Below are positions 53,517 through 63,381 of a stretch of DNA of 64,000 nt, in pieces. Each line of letters opens with the position of its first letter. Position 1 is the stretch's first letter. The notes beneath the pieces are model-generated. The model had not been told where the DNA came from, searched no databases, and saw only the letters and a program-made list of their open reading frames with translations. Position numbers and translations under genes: made by a program. The stretch comes from Chloroflexota bacterium (GTDB lineage Bacteria > Chloroflexota > Dehalococcoidia > DSTF01 > RBG-16-68-14), in the NCBI GenBank assembly GCA_003228685.1, contig QIFC01000064.1:1-64000 (forward strand), read 5' to 3'.

Positions 53517-55883
53517 ATGACGACCGAGAACGTCCATCTCTATAGAGACACCGATCAGCCGGTGGTCCTGCGCGTAGAAGACCTGCTCGGCCGCATGACG
53601 CTGGACGAGAAGCTGGCGCAGGCTGGCTGCGTCTGGTCGAACGTGCTCGTCGAAAACGGCGCGTTTTCGGAGCAGAAGGCGCGCGAACTGCTCGCCAACG
53701 GCACCGGCCACATCACACGTATCGGCTCCACGACCGCGCTGCGCCCTCGGGAGAGCGCGGCCTTCATGAACAACATCCAGCGCTTCCTGCTTGAGCAGAC
53801 GAAGCTCGGCATTCCGGCCATCCTTCACGAAGAGAGCTGCGCCGGCTTCACGGCCCGCGACGCGGCGCAGTTCCCCCAGGCGATCGGCCTCGCGAGCACG
53901 TGGGAGCCGGAACTGACCGAGGCTATGGGCGCCGTCATCCGGGAGCAGATGCTCGCGGTGGGCGCCCGCCACACGCTCGCCCCCGTGCTCGATGTCACAC
54001 GCGACCCTCGTTGGGGCCGCATGGAGGAGACCTACGGTGAAGACCCCTATCTCGTCTCGCGCATGGGCGTGGCATACGTGCGGGGCGTACAAGGAGACGA
54101 ACGAAACGTTGGAGTCGTCGCCACGGGCAAGCACTTCCTGGGCTACGGCGCGCCAGAGGGCGGCATGAACCATGCGCCCGCCCATATCGGGCCTCGCGAG
54201 CTGCGTGAGACGTTCGCACGCCCATTCGAAGCCGCCATCCGTGAGGCCGGCCTCGCGTCGGTCATGAACGCCTATAGCGAAGTCGATGGCCTGCCCTGCG
54301 GCGGCTCCAAAGAGATACTCGACGACCTGCTGCGCGGTGAGCTTGGGTTCGAGGGCGTCGTCGTCGCCGACTATTTCACAACACGGCTCCTGGAGACGCA
54401 CCACAAAGTGGCCGAGGACCGAGGCCACGCAGGACAGATCGCGCTGGAGGCCGGCATCGACGTCGAGCTGCCGCAGCTCGACTGCTACGGTGAGCCGCTC
54501 AAGGAGCGCATCGAGCGCGGGGACCTCTCAGTCGACGTGCTGGACCGCTCCGTCCGCAGGCTGCTCCAGATGAAGTTCGAGCTGGGACTGTTCGAGCGGC
54601 CTTATGTCAAAGAAGAGGCCGCCTCGGACGCCTACGGCCGGCCCGAGCAAGTCGCCCTCGCCCGTGAGATTGCGACGAAGTCGATCGTGCTGCTAAAGAA
54701 CGACGGACCGCTGCTCCCGCTCGATCCGCATCTCGGCAGCATCGCCGTGATCGGGCCGAGCGCCGACGACGGCCGTCTCCAGCAAGGCGACTACAGCTAT
54801 CCCGCGCACGTAGAGATGATTTACAAGCGAAGCGCGGACGGTGACACGGAGCCCAACTTGTCAGAGGAGTCTTCCTTCCAAGCGGGGCCATACTACGTGC
54901 CGATGGTGAGCGCCCTTGACGGCATTCGTTCTGTCGTGTCTGCTGACACCGAGATCCTCGTCGCGCGCGGCTGCGACATCTCCGGCGACGCGACCGATGG
55001 CTTCGATAAGGCCACGGACGCCGCGCGCCGAGCGGAGGTCGCTGTCGTCTGCGTCGGCGGGAAGTCGGGCCTGACGCCGGACGCCACAAGCGGCGAGTTC
55101 CGCGACGCGTCCGACCTGGGCCTCACCGGCGTGCAGCAGCAGCTCGTGGAGGCAGTGGTGGCCACCGGCACGCCCACCGTCGTTGTGCTGCTAAACGGCC
55201 GGGCCTTCGCTCTACCCTGGATTGCGGAGCACGTACCCGCGATCCTCGAGGCCTGGCTACCAGGCCAGGAAGGCGGCCATGCCGTCGCCGGCGTGCTCTT
55301 CGGCAAGAGCAATCCCGCCGGGCGGCTACCGATCTCGCTGCCCCGTTCGGCCGGCCAGGTACCCGTCTATTACAACCACAAGTCGGGCGGTGGACGCAGC
55401 CAGATGCTCGGTGACTACATCGACGGCTCGACGAAGCCGCTCTACCCGTTCGGGCACGGGCTCAGCTACACACAGTTCTCCTATGACAACCTCGACATCG
55501 ACCCGCCAGCGCCATCACCACGCGATGTGGTCCACATCGCGATTGACGTGACGAACGTAGGCGACATACAGGGCGAGGAGGTCGTCCAACTCTATGTCCA
55601 CGACCCGGTCGCCAGTTGCACACGTCCCATCAAGCAGCTTGCAGGCTTCAAGCGACTGGCCTTCGACCCGGGCGAGACCAAGCGCGTTACGTTCCTGCTC
55701 GACCTGAGCCAGCTCGCCTTCTTCGACCAGCAGATGCGCTTCGTTGTGGAGCCGGGCGTGATCGACGTGATGGCCGGCGCGTCTTCCGATGACATCCGAG
55801 CAACCGGCGCGTTCGAGATTCAGGGTGACGCGCGAGAGCTAAGCACCGCCGACATCGTTCCAACGTCAGCGGAAGTCGACTAG
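53517..55883 (+). CDS. Glycoside hydrolase family 3 (beta-glucosidase-like)
   Basis: This 788-residue protein has the GH3 N-domain (LDEKLAQAGCVW; DPRWGRMEETYGEDP), nucleophile Asp in VVVADYFTTRL, the GH3 C-domain (SIVLLKNDGPLLPL) and a C-terminal fibronectin III-like domain. It lacks a signal peptide and so would act in the cytoplasm on imported oligosaccharides or glycosides. The acid/base residue cannot be placed with certainty. It is flanked by lipid catabolism and kinase-like genes, without obvious sugar transporters. Confidence 0.92.
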   Translation: MTTENVHLYRDTDQPVVLRVEDLLGRMTLDEKLAQAGCVWSNVLVENGAFSEQKARELLANGTGHITRIGSTTALRPRESAAFMNNIQRFLLEQTKLGIPAILHEESCAGFTARDAAQFPQAIGLASTWEPELTEAMGAVIREQMLAVGARHTLAPVLDVTRDPRWGRMEETYGEDPYLVSRMGVAYVRGVQGDERNVGVVATGKHFLGYGAPEGGMNHAPAHIGPRELRETFARPFEAAIREAGLASVMNAYSEVDGLPCGGSKEILDDLLRGELGFEGVVVADYFTTRLLETHHKVAEDRGHAGQIALEAGIDVELPQLDCYGEPLKERIERGDLSVDVLDRSVRRLLQMKFELGLFERPYVKEEAASDAYGRPEQVALAREIATKSIVLLKNDGPLLPLDPHLGSIAVIGPSADDGRLQQGDYSYPAHVEMIYKRSADGDTEPNLSEESSFQAGPYYVPMVSALDGIRSVVSADTEILVARGCDISGDATDGFDKATDAARRAEVAVVCVGGKSGLTPDATSGEFRDASDLGLTGVQQQLVEAVVATGTPTVVVLLNGRAFALPWIAEHVPAILEAWLPGQEGGHAVAGVLFGKSNPAGRLPISLPRSAGQVPVYYNHKSGGGRSQMLGDYIDGSTKPLYPFGHGLSYTQFSYDNLDIDPPAPSPRDVVHIAIDVTNVGDIQGEEVVQLYVHDPVASCTRPIKQLAGFKRLAFDPGETKRVTFLLDLSQLAFFDQQMRFVVEPGVIDVMAGASSDDIRATGAFEIQGDARELSTADIVPTSAEVD

Positions 55884-55938
55884 CGCCGCCCTACCCTACT
55901 CTGACGGTCTTCCGGCGTCGCCTCAGCTATTCTGAGCT

Positions 55939-56823
55939 ATGCAAGACGGCCCGGTCCTCCAGCGCTTCTCACTGAGCCAGGACGACTTCCTCGGCTTCGG
56001 CGGCGAGTCGCGCGTCTACGCGCTTGACGACGAGCGCGTACTGCGCGTCTACGAACGCGACGCCGATCTCGGCTACGTCGATCGGCTGCGCGAGTTCTAC
56101 GAACGCCTCGACCGCCACGATCTGCCCTTCGAGATACCGGTCATCATCGAGATCGACACGCATGGCGATCTGCTCTATTCGATAGAAAAGCGCATCCAGG
56201 GCGACCGCATGAGCAACTTCCTAACGACGGCGACTGGCGAAACGAGAACGCGATCGTTGGTCAGCTACGTCGATGCAGCGAATCGCGTCCAAGAACTGCC
56301 GGTCGACGGCGATGAGTTCGGCGAACTGTTATTGCCGAAGCCCATGCGCAGGTCATCGTGGCCCCAGTACCTCGCCGCTCGCGCGCGCGACTCGCTCTCC
56401 AGAGGTGAGGCCGACTTAGCCCAAGACGTGCCCTGTTTGGCGGACATCGTCGCCGGCTGGGAGACGGAGCTAGACATGCTCTCCGACGTCACGACGCCAA
56501 GTCTCGTCCACGGCGACTACTTTCCAGGCAACGTGATGGTTGACCAGCGCGGGCAGGTCATCGCGGTGATCGACTTCAGCCCGATGAGTGTGGCTGGCGA
56601 TCCTCGGCTAGACGTCCTTTGCGCGCTGATCTTCGTCGAGGTTGACGATGGCTGTCAGTCGGGCGACTCGGAGACAGTGCGCCAACTGATAGCAGAGCGC
56701 CACCGTGAGGACATGCTCAGGCTCGAGGACGTCTACCGAACCTACTACTCGCTCTACTTCTCGCCCGTAAAGAGGAGCGACCCCAAGCTCTACGCGTGGT
56801 GCGTCGCGAACCTAACCAGCTAA
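55939..56823 (+). CDS. Aminoglycoside phosphotransferase-fold kinase
   Basis: This 294-residue APH/choline-kinase-like protein has the catalytic loop LVHGDYFPGNVMVD (Asp, Asn) and the metal-binding VIDFSPMSVAGDPRLDV. An N-terminal GGESRVYALDDERVLRVYER resembles the glycine-rich loop and ATP-Lys region, with Arg in the Lys position. Substrates of such proteins include antibiotics, sugars and small alcohols; none is indicated. The stop overlaps the end of the convergent DUF2332 gene by four bases. Confidence 0.85.
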   Translation: MQDGPVLQRFSLSQDDFLGFGGESRVYALDDERVLRVYERDADLGYVDRLREFYERLDRHDLPFEIPVIIEIDTHGDLLYSIEKRIQGDRMSNFLTTATGETRTRSLVSYVDAANRVQELPVDGDEFGELLLPKPMRRSSWPQYLAARARDSLSRGEADLAQDVPCLADIVAGWETELDMLSDVTTPSLVHGDYFPGNVMVDQRGQVIAVIDFSPMSVAGDPRLDVLCALIFVEVDDGCQSGDSETVRQLIAERHREDMLRLEDVYRTYYSLYFSPVKRSDPKLYAWCVANLTS

Positions 56824-57902
56824 CCTTCGCCGCCGTCCAGCCACTCCAGCCAGTAGCCATGTGGGTGACAGTTGGCCAGGTCGACGGTGCGCCGGTCGCC
56901 GTTCTCGTAGATCGTCAGCTTCAGCTCAGAATGGGCGTTGCCCGTCCCTTCCATCGAGATGAAGTACACGGGACGAGATTCGGAGTACGCCTGCATCGCC
57001 TTGTAGAGCGTGACCAGGGCGTCTCTCGAGAACTGGTACAGAACGTGGCTGGCGAAGACACAGAGCGTCGCATCCTTCGGAGCGCCCTCCAGTAGCGCCG
57101 GGAGTTTCGCGTTGGCGTCGCCCTCGATTACGCTCGGTGGGCATTCCTTCGCCACGTCGATCGCCGCTGAGAGCTGGTGCTGCAGCTCCAGATTCTCAGG
57201 CCAAACCAACGAGCGTAGCCACAGTACGGCGTCTTCGTCGGCCAGGGAGACAGGATGAAGGTCGATGCCCACGCTCCATGAAGCGCGCAGGGACTCCGCC
57301 AGGTCCGGCAGCGGAACACTGCCCCGCCGCTCCGTGGACAGCCGCACGGGAGATGCCGCGTCACCCCACACCAACTCCGAACCATAGTCGTAGTGGTAGC
57401 GCTCCCAGAGGAGGTTGAGGCCCGCACTCGAGCCGACCTCGACCTGAGCAAGCGGGCGGCCCCCTCCCAGCTCAGCGACGAGCGCATACGCCGGCACCAG
57501 GCATGTCGATCGGCGGACAACGTTCGTCTGCACGGTCTTCGTCGCCATCAGCTCCCGAAGCTCAGCCTCGTGCTCAAAGCAGAAGTCGCGGAAGGCGTGA
57601 TAGGCTTCATCCGTCGGCGCCAGCGCTGAGTCCGTCAGGGCCGGGTAGTAGCTCCTCAGATGATGCTCGACGCCTCGGAGCAACAGGTACTGCGCGGCTC
57701 CGTAAAGCACGTTCGGAGGTGGTTGCCCTTGGATGCGGTCCGCGGCTAGCTGGAGCATCTCTTCATCGTTCGCGACCCCAAACGAGAAGCGCTCGTAGAG
57801 CGGCGACCTAATCTGCTTGCACTCCACCTCGCCAAACCGGCGAAACACCTGCGACAGCACATCCAGATCTGTGCTGAAATGAGGCCTGCGTTCGGTGGTC
57901 AT
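56820..57902 (-). CDS. DUF2332 family protein
   Basis: This 360-residue protein has the DUF2332 hallmarks: a helical N-terminus with SPLYERFSFGVANDEEM and a Rossmann-like centre with VEVGSSAGLNLLWERYHYDYG, reminiscent of a methyltransferase fold. No function is established for the family. It is convergent with the APH-fold kinase gene and lies just 35 bases beyond the stop-proximal side of the FHA-ABC transporter gene. Confidence 0.85.
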   Translation of the reverse strand: MTTERRPHFSTDLDVLSQVFRRFGEVECKQIRSPLYERFSFGVANDEEMLQLAADRIQGQPPPNVLYGAAQYLLLRGVEHHLRSYYPALTDSALAPTDEAYHAFRDFCFEHEAELRELMATKTVQTNVVRRSTCLVPAYALVAELGGGRPLAQVEVGSSAGLNLLWERYHYDYGSELVWGDAASPVRLSTERRGSVPLPDLAESLRASWSVGIDLHPVSLADEDAVLWLRSLVWPENLELQHQLSAAIDVAKECPPSVIEGDANAKLPALLEGAPKDATLCVFASHVLYQFSRDALVTLYKAMQAYSESRPVYFISMEGTGNAHSELKLTIYENGDRRTVDLANCHPHGYWLEWLDGGEG

Positions 57903-57937
57903 GAGTGCTATTGTGCGCCGCCGCGTGCCTGTTAAGC

Positions 57938-60358
57938 CTACGCCGGGCGGCGGCGCCAGAGCTGGAAGCCTGCGAGCCCGATCAGCACAACCGCCATCAC
58001 CACCAGCGCCGCCCAGTGGATGAGCAGGTCGCTGGACGCGAACCCACTAGAGGCGTCTTCCTTGTACGGAATGCCAGCCGTAATCTTGATCGCCTCTCCA
58101 GCCCAACGTGTGGTTGTGAAATTGGAGATGAACTGACCAGCCGAGCCAAGGCTGGGTCCACCGATGAAGATCATCTGTGGGATCAAGATAATCGGTACCA
58201 GGCTTTGCGCTTGATCGGGATTTCCAGCCAACGCCGAGATGAGCAGCCCAATGCCAATAGCGGCGAACGATGCCAACGTGAGGCTGATCCAGATCTCCAG
58301 CGGACCCCACATGAGGACGCCGGACGACGGCATGTCCACCCTCAGGGCCAGAATTGCAATCAGGATGGTCGTCTGCACGACACAGAGAGCCGCCAGCACA
58401 ATCACTTTCGACAGTAGGTAAGGCGCCACCTGCAGTCCGGACAGCCTATCGCGCAGGAAGATCGGCAGCTCTTTGACAATCTCCTTTGACGCGTTGAACG
58501 CTCCGAACCACGTGGCTGCCACTACGGCCATGATGATCAGCGGCGCGGCGAGCTTGGCTGCCGGGATCCCCAGATCGAAGGCTATGTCGATCGCTGCCTG
58601 CGGTGGAGGCGTGAAGTCCGCCGGCTTGGCAATGAGCGCAAACAATACCGCGATAATCGGCGCCTGCGCCAGCAGCATGAGCAACGTAGTTCTGTCACGC
58701 CACATTGTTTCCGCGTAGCGTTGCACCGACACGGAAAACTGACGCCAGACCGAGACGGACGACTGCCTGCGGCCTACGACTACGGTGTGACCGTCATCTT
58801 CCTCATCCGCCTCATCGCTGCTCTCCTCCTCTGCCCGGTGCGTGAGCAGCGGCAACACTTCGGTCTTATACTGTTCTGACTCCTCGAAACGCTCCTGCCA
58901 AACCTCTGAATCCTCAGCTTCTACCTTGGGATACACGTCCGCAAAATCGTCGACCTCGAAGTACTCAAGCGCCCGTTGGGGAGGTCCAATGTATGCCACT
59001 TTTCCGCCCGACGCGAGCATCACCATCCTGTCAGCCGCCTGGATGCCCTCCACGTCGTGCGAGATGACGACGACCGTGCTGTGCTCTCCGGCCATGATCC
59101 GCATGATCTGCGAGACACGCCGCGCCAGACCAGGGTCGAGTCCGGACGTGGGCTCGTCTAGAAAGAATAGTCCCGGCTTGGAGATCAGCTCTGCCGCGAT
59201 GCTGGCGCGCTTCTGCTGGCCGCCGCTGAGGCTACCGAGCGTGACATCACGGCGGTGGTACAGATCCAGGCTGCGCATCACGTCCTCGACGCGTTCGTCC
59301 AGCTCCTCGCGACTCACATCAGACGGCAGTCTGAGCCGAGCCACGTAGTGAAGCGCTCGCTCGACAGGGAGCTGAAGCGGCAGAATGTCCTTCTGCGGTA
59401 CGTACCCTAGCAGTGGCTGCAGCGCGTCGAACCGCTCGTACAGGTCGGCGCCGTTCACCATGATCCTGCCGTTCGTTGGCGGGATGATGCCTGTCAACGC
59501 GTACAGGAGCGTTGACTTGCCGGCGCCGCTGGTCCCCGCAATCGCCAGCACCTCTCCTGGGCTCGCGCTGAACGTGATGCCGTCCAGGATCTGCTTGCGT
59601 CCGATCATGCGGCTGACGTGGTGGGCGTCCAATTGCACGGACTGACGGTCGTCTTTGTACTCGATCGTGTCATCGCCGAACTCGATCTTGAACGGGCCCA
59701 CCCGTACGACGTCGCCCACGGCGATCGCTTGGTGAGGTACGCGCTTGCCGTTTACGTAAATACCGCTCGTATGCCCGATCTCCGATATTGTTGGCTGCCC
59801 GCTTACGATGTCCAATCGCGCATGATGACGGGAGACCATCAGCGCCGGCAGGATCAGATCGCAGTCGGGTGAACGGCCCAGGATCAGCGTTCCATTCGCG
59901 GGGAGGTCCAACCGCCACACCTTGCTTGCGGCGGTCGCCTCTTCCGTGCTCGTGCCGGGTGTGGCCCTCAGGTCACCAATGACGATGCTTCGAGGCGCCT
60001 CAAAGACCAACGTGACCGCCTGTTCCGTACCCGGCCCGATCTCTAGCTCATCGTCGGGTTGCAGCAGATAGTCGTCGACCGGCTTGCCGTCCAGCAGCGT
60101 TGGCAGGATCTTACTCAGCTGGTGAAATCGGAACGAGCCATCCTCGCGCAGGAGGCGGGCGTGCACATCGTCGATGGCATCGGAGTCGATGGTCACCTCG
60201 TTCTTGGCGAGGCGACCGATCGTAAGCTCGTCCTCGATCAGCGGCACAACCGTCTCACCATGAGACGTGGTGATATGAAGAAGCGCGGCACGCTCTCTCC
60301 CGCTCACCGGATTGCGAGAACTCATGCTGGAAGGCCCGTCCACCTGATCATCGCTCAT
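57938..60358 (-). CDS. ABCG-type ABC transporter with two FHA domains
   Basis: This protein of about 806 residues has two N-terminal FHA domains. The first (LTIGRLAKNEVTIDSDAIDDVHA) lacks the phosphothreonine-binding Ser; the second (LILGRSPDCDLILPALMVSRHHA) is canonical. An ATPase follows with Walker A GTSGAGKST, signature LSGGQQKR and Walker B LFFLDEPTSGLDP. A charged linker leads to six C-terminal membrane helices. FHA-ABC proteins like mycobacterial Rv1747 are controlled by Ser/Thr kinases. No kinase is adjacent. ATG 60358 is preferred over an upstream GTG at 60376. Confidence 0.93.
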   Translation of the reverse strand: MSDDQVDGPSSMSSRNPVSGRERAALLHITTSHGETVVPLIEDELTIGRLAKNEVTIDSDAIDDVHARLLREDGSFRFHQLSKILPTLLDGKPVDDYLLQPDDELEIGPGTEQAVTLVFEAPRSIVIGDLRATPGTSTEEATAASKVWRLDLPANGTLILGRSPDCDLILPALMVSRHHARLDIVSGQPTISEIGHTSGIYVNGKRVPHQAIAVGDVVRVGPFKIEFGDDTIEYKDDRQSVQLDAHHVSRMIGRKQILDGITFSASPGEVLAIAGTSGAGKSTLLYALTGIIPPTNGRIMVNGADLYERFDALQPLLGYVPQKDILPLQLPVERALHYVARLRLPSDVSREELDERVEDVMRSLDLYHRRDVTLGSLSGGQQKRASIAAELISKPGLFFLDEPTSGLDPGLARRVSQIMRIMAGEHSTVVVISHDVEGIQAADRMVMLASGGKVAYIGPPQRALEYFEVDDFADVYPKVEAEDSEVWQERFEESEQYKTEVLPLLTHRAEEESSDEADEEDDGHTVVVGRRQSSVSVWRQFSVSVQRYAETMWRDRTTLLMLLAQAPIIAVLFALIAKPADFTPPPQAAIDIAFDLGIPAAKLAAPLIIMAVVAATWFGAFNASKEIVKELPIFLRDRLSGLQVAPYLLSKVIVLAALCVVQTTILIAILALRVDMPSSGVLMWGPLEIWISLTLASFAAIGIGLLISALAGNPDQAQSLVPIILIPQMIFIGGPSLGSAGQFISNFTTTRWAGEAIKITAGIPYKEDASSGFASSDLLIHWAALVVMAVVLIGLAGFQLWRRRPA

Positions 60359-60434
60359 GAGGCCATAGTAAACCACAAACCCTTAGATCATACTAACCTC
60401 GCTTCCAATCGACCGTTCCTTTACCGTTCTTCTC

Positions 60435-61256
60435 ATGCTGCAGGAAGTTCCCACCACAAGATTGGACCGGCTGCGCCCGCTCTTCGCAAACCTGCCGGGT
60501 CTACACGGCTGCCTTCACGCTGCGCTGGAAGGCCAAATGGGTACCGTCTTCGCGGACGGTGCTGGACAGCCAACGATGGCTCTGATCGAGCTTGACTTCT
60601 ACTTGCTGGGGGGCGACGCTCCTGTGGGGAACGCCGGACGGGCGCTTCGCTACCTGGTGGGAGGCAACGCCCGCGTGGTGGATGCCGAACGAACCCTACG
60701 CGAAATCGAGTTGCCTGCTAGCATCATCGCAGGCTCTAGCTGGGAGCCGCTGTTGCGATGCGTCTGGGGCGACGCGTTGCTGACGCGAACGCGCGTCGCG
60801 TTTAGCCCCGGCGACTGGGACCGCCGGCGGCTTCGCGCGTTCGGCGATGCGCTGCCGGACGGCATGGCCGTTCGCAGAATCGGATCAAGAGACGCGCGTG
60901 GCTTCGAAGAGCTTGCTGAATCGCTCGTCTACAACTTCGATTCGCTGGACGACTTCGTAAAGCGCGGGGTGGGGTTTGGCATTGAACACGAGGGGCGGTT
61001 CATCTCCGGCTGCTCATCGTTCGCTATCAGCAGCCACAGCCTCGAATTCGAGATCCAGACGCACCCCGACTACCGGCGGCGGGGCTTCGCCACAGCAACC
61101 GCCGCAGCCTTGATCGAGTACTGTCTAGATCAAGGCCTGGAGCCATGCTGGGACGCCCACAACAGCATGTCGGCGGCGCTCGCAACGAGGCTCGGCTTCG
61201 TCGACCCAACACCCTACACGGCCTACGAACTGCCGGCCGATGCGCAATCGCTCTGA
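60435..61256 (+). CDS. GNAT-fold acetyltransferase
   Basis: This 273-residue protein has an N-terminal unassigned half and a C-terminal GNAT domain. FEIQTHPDYRRRGFATATAAALI contains the acetyl-CoA pyrophosphate loop (RRRGFA), and NSMSAALATRLGF is the last strand. The arrangement matches the GNAT_acetyltran_2 family. Substrate unknown. It is divergent from the FHA-ABC transporter. Confidence 0.85.
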   Translation: MLQEVPTTRLDRLRPLFANLPGLHGCLHAALEGQMGTVFADGAGQPTMALIELDFYLLGGDAPVGNAGRALRYLVGGNARVVDAERTLREIELPASIIAGSSWEPLLRCVWGDALLTRTRVAFSPGDWDRRRLRAFGDALPDGMAVRRIGSRDARGFEELAESLVYNFDSLDDFVKRGVGFGIEHEGRFISGCSSFAISSHSLEFEIQTHPDYRRRGFATATAAALIEYCLDQGLEPCWDAHNSMSAALATRLGFVDPTPYTAYELPADAQSL

Positions 61257-61328
61257 GCAGCGGCCCCGAGTGTAAGCATCCCCACAACCAGGTTCGCAGT
61301 CTGTTCGCTATAGTCGAACTAGGAGCGG

Positions 61329-62255
61329 ATGATGAGCCATCACAACGTACGACAAGAGCGCATCGAATGGCCGAAGCGGCTGACCGACGCTGCCAATGTG
61401 GGGCCTGTGCTCGTGTTGAGTGGCGGTGGCGCGCTGGGCGCTCTGCAGGCGGGCTTCCTCCGCGCGCTTGTTCGAAGCGACTTCCGGCCGTCTCTCATCA
61501 TTGGAACCAGCGCAGGCGCGCTCAACGGCGCTTTTCTCGCCTTCAACCCAAACGAGGACGGCATCGAGCAGCTGATCGAGATCTGGAGGAGCTTACGAGA
61601 CCGTAGTCTGTTTCTCTTCAATCCGCTACGTGTCGCGTATCAGGTCATGTCGAAGCAGTTATGCCTGACGAACAGCGACCACCTTGAACTGCTGATCAAA
61701 GACTATGCTCCCCAAGACGACTTCTCCGCGACAGACGTACCACTCTGTATCACTACGACGAACTTGACGGCGGGCCGCAAGGAGGTCATTCACGAGGGAA
61801 CCATCTCCAAAGCGCTGCTCGCCTCCACAGCCCTCCCTGGCATCTTCTGCCCCGTCGAGATCGAAGGAGAGCTGCACGTTGACGGCGGTATCCTCGCGAA
61901 CCTCGATCTCGAGACGGCGATTGACCTTGGTGCGAGCGAGATCCTCGCGATCGATCTCTCACGCTGCGTTGATGGGCGCCGGCCTGACAGCGTTATCGGC
62001 GTTTGGATGCGGACGCTGGATGTGATCCAGCGCGACCGCGTCGACCGTGAGATGGACAGGCTGGAACACAGAGCGCACATCACGCTCATCCAGCCGGTTG
62101 TGGAGTCCAGCGTCTCGCTGACGAACTTCCTGGCAGTCGATCGACTCCTGGAGGAAGGCGAGCAGCTCGGCGAAGACGTCATCCGCCAATACCGGTGCGC
62201 GGACGGCCGCTTCCAGGCTGGTACGATCCATTCGCCTCTTCACATCCACAGTTAG
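61329..62255 (+). CDS. Patatin-like phospholipase
   Basis: This 308-residue protein has LSGGGALGALQAGFLRAL (oxyanion hole), GTSAGALNG (nucleophile Ser) and the catalytic Asp in LHVDGGILANL, which fit the NTE/RssA-like bacterial patatins. No signal peptide or membrane helix is seen. The frame starts at tandem ATGs, with AGGAG a few bases upstream. NnrE follows after six bases and is likely co-transcribed. Confidence 0.9.
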   Translation: MMSHHNVRQERIEWPKRLTDAANVGPVLVLSGGGALGALQAGFLRALVRSDFRPSLIIGTSAGALNGAFLAFNPNEDGIEQLIEIWRSLRDRSLFLFNPLRVAYQVMSKQLCLTNSDHLELLIKDYAPQDDFSATDVPLCITTTNLTAGRKEVIHEGTISKALLASTALPGIFCPVEIEGELHVDGGILANLDLETAIDLGASEILAIDLSRCVDGRRPDSVIGVWMRTLDVIQRDRVDREMDRLEHRAHITLIQPVVESSVSLTNFLAVDRLLEEGEQLGEDVIRQYRCADGRFQAGTIHSPLHIHS

Positions 62256-62261
62256 CCTGCT

Positions 62262-63002
62262 ATGCAGTCGGACATTCCAGACGTCGATTCCGGCTCGCTG
62301 CCGTCCGTCACGCGCGACCAGATGCGTGAAGTAGATCGGCTCATGATCGAGGAGTACGGCATTCGGCTCATGCAGATGATGGAGAACGCGGGTCTGCAAC
62401 TCGCGCGGCTGACACTGGAATACCTCGATCGACCGGTCCACGGCCATCGTGTCCTTGTGCTCGCGGGCCGAGGCAACAACGGCGGAGGCGGGCTCGTCGC
62501 GGGACGCAGACTGGCGGCGTGGGGAGCGGATGTCGCGGTCTTGCTTGCGACTGCCCCAGACGCCGTGAAGGGCGTACCGCTCCAGCAGCTCGACATCCTG
62601 CAACGCATGGACGTGACCGCGCATCAGTTTGCGGGGACACTCCCTGAACATGATGTCGTGATCGACGCGTTGATTGGATACGGCCTCCAGGGCTCACCAC
62701 GGGCGCCGGTGAGCCGGATAATCGATGCGGCGAACGACACCACGGCTCCTATCGTGAGCCTCGACGTCCCAAGCGGCGTCGACGTCGACACAGGAGAAGC
62801 GCCCCGGAGCGCGATCCGCGCCTCGGCGACGCTCACGCTCGCGCTGCCAAAGGCCGGGCTGGTGCGGCCCGAAGCGCAGCGCTTCGTCGGCGAACTCTAC
62901 CTGGCCGATATCAGCGTCCCGGCGGCGCTCTACGAGAGGCTAGGACTCGGAACCATTCTCCCGTTTACAGCGGGACCTGTCGTAAGAGTCGCTACGACGT
63001 AA
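62262..63002 (+). CDS. nnrE: NAD(P)H-hydrate epimerase domain protein
   Basis: This 246-residue YjeF_N-domain protein converts R- to S-NAD(P)HX, a repair of damaged nicotinamide cofactors. AGRGNNGGGGLVAGRRL and VIDALIGYGLQG, plus SLDVPSGVDVDTGE, cover the substrate and potassium sites. The usual fused dehydratase (NnrD) domain is missing, so the dehydratase must be encoded elsewhere. It follows the patatin by six bases. Confidence 0.9.
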   Translation: MQSDIPDVDSGSLPSVTRDQMREVDRLMIEEYGIRLMQMMENAGLQLARLTLEYLDRPVHGHRVLVLAGRGNNGGGGLVAGRRLAAWGADVAVLLATAPDAVKGVPLQQLDILQRMDVTAHQFAGTLPEHDVVIDALIGYGLQGSPRAPVSRIIDAANDTTAPIVSLDVPSGVDVDTGEAPRSAIRASATLTLALPKAGLVRPEAQRFVGELYLADISVPAALYERLGLGTILPFTAGPVVRVATT

Positions 63003-63097
63003 CAATCGGTTCGACAGGCTCCCGGCCACCGTGGCTCCTACCTAGTTCGCATCGCCGCCTACTTGCAACGCCTCCTAGTATTCGGCGTTATCACTGG

Positions 63098-63103
63098 TAT
63101 AAT
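63098..63103 (+). promoter_or_regulatory. Putative -10 element
   Basis: A consensus TATAAT lies 18 bases before the ATG at 63121. It would give a leader of about 12 bases. A matching -35 hexamer is not evident. Confidence 0.45.
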
Positions 63104-63120
63104 TCGCCGCAATAGTAGCC

Positions 63121-63342
63121 ATGGTTGAGACGAGAACGCAATCCTTCTGGCGAACACCGCCGGCGGCCATCGCCGCGTTACTGGTGATCATCAGCGTATG
63201 GGTCTCGCTAACATCGCAGGTCTCCGCCGGGGGTACGCCGACAATCAGCGTGAGCACGAAGAAGCCCTCACGAGAGCGCTTGAAGAAACAGCACGTTGAT
63301 CGTCGCAGTGCGAATTTGGTAAGACATCACCAAAGGTTGTGA
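63121..63342 (+). CDS. Small secreted or membrane peptide
   Basis: This 73-residue frame has a hydrophobic helix (residues 14-30, AAIAALLVIISVWVSLT) and then VSAGG, a plausible signal-peptide cleavage site, followed by a basic tail. A consensus TATAAT precedes it, but there is no clear ribosome binding site. It is not recognised. It could be a short secreted protein with the same N-terminal layout as the repeat protein downstream. Confidence 0.4.
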   Translation: MVETRTQSFWRTPPAAIAALLVIISVWVSLTSQVSAGGTPTISVSTKKPSRERLKKQHVDRRSANLVRHHQRL

Positions 63343-63381
63343 CAACCGAACGACAGAGTAGACATAAAGTAAGGACGTGCG

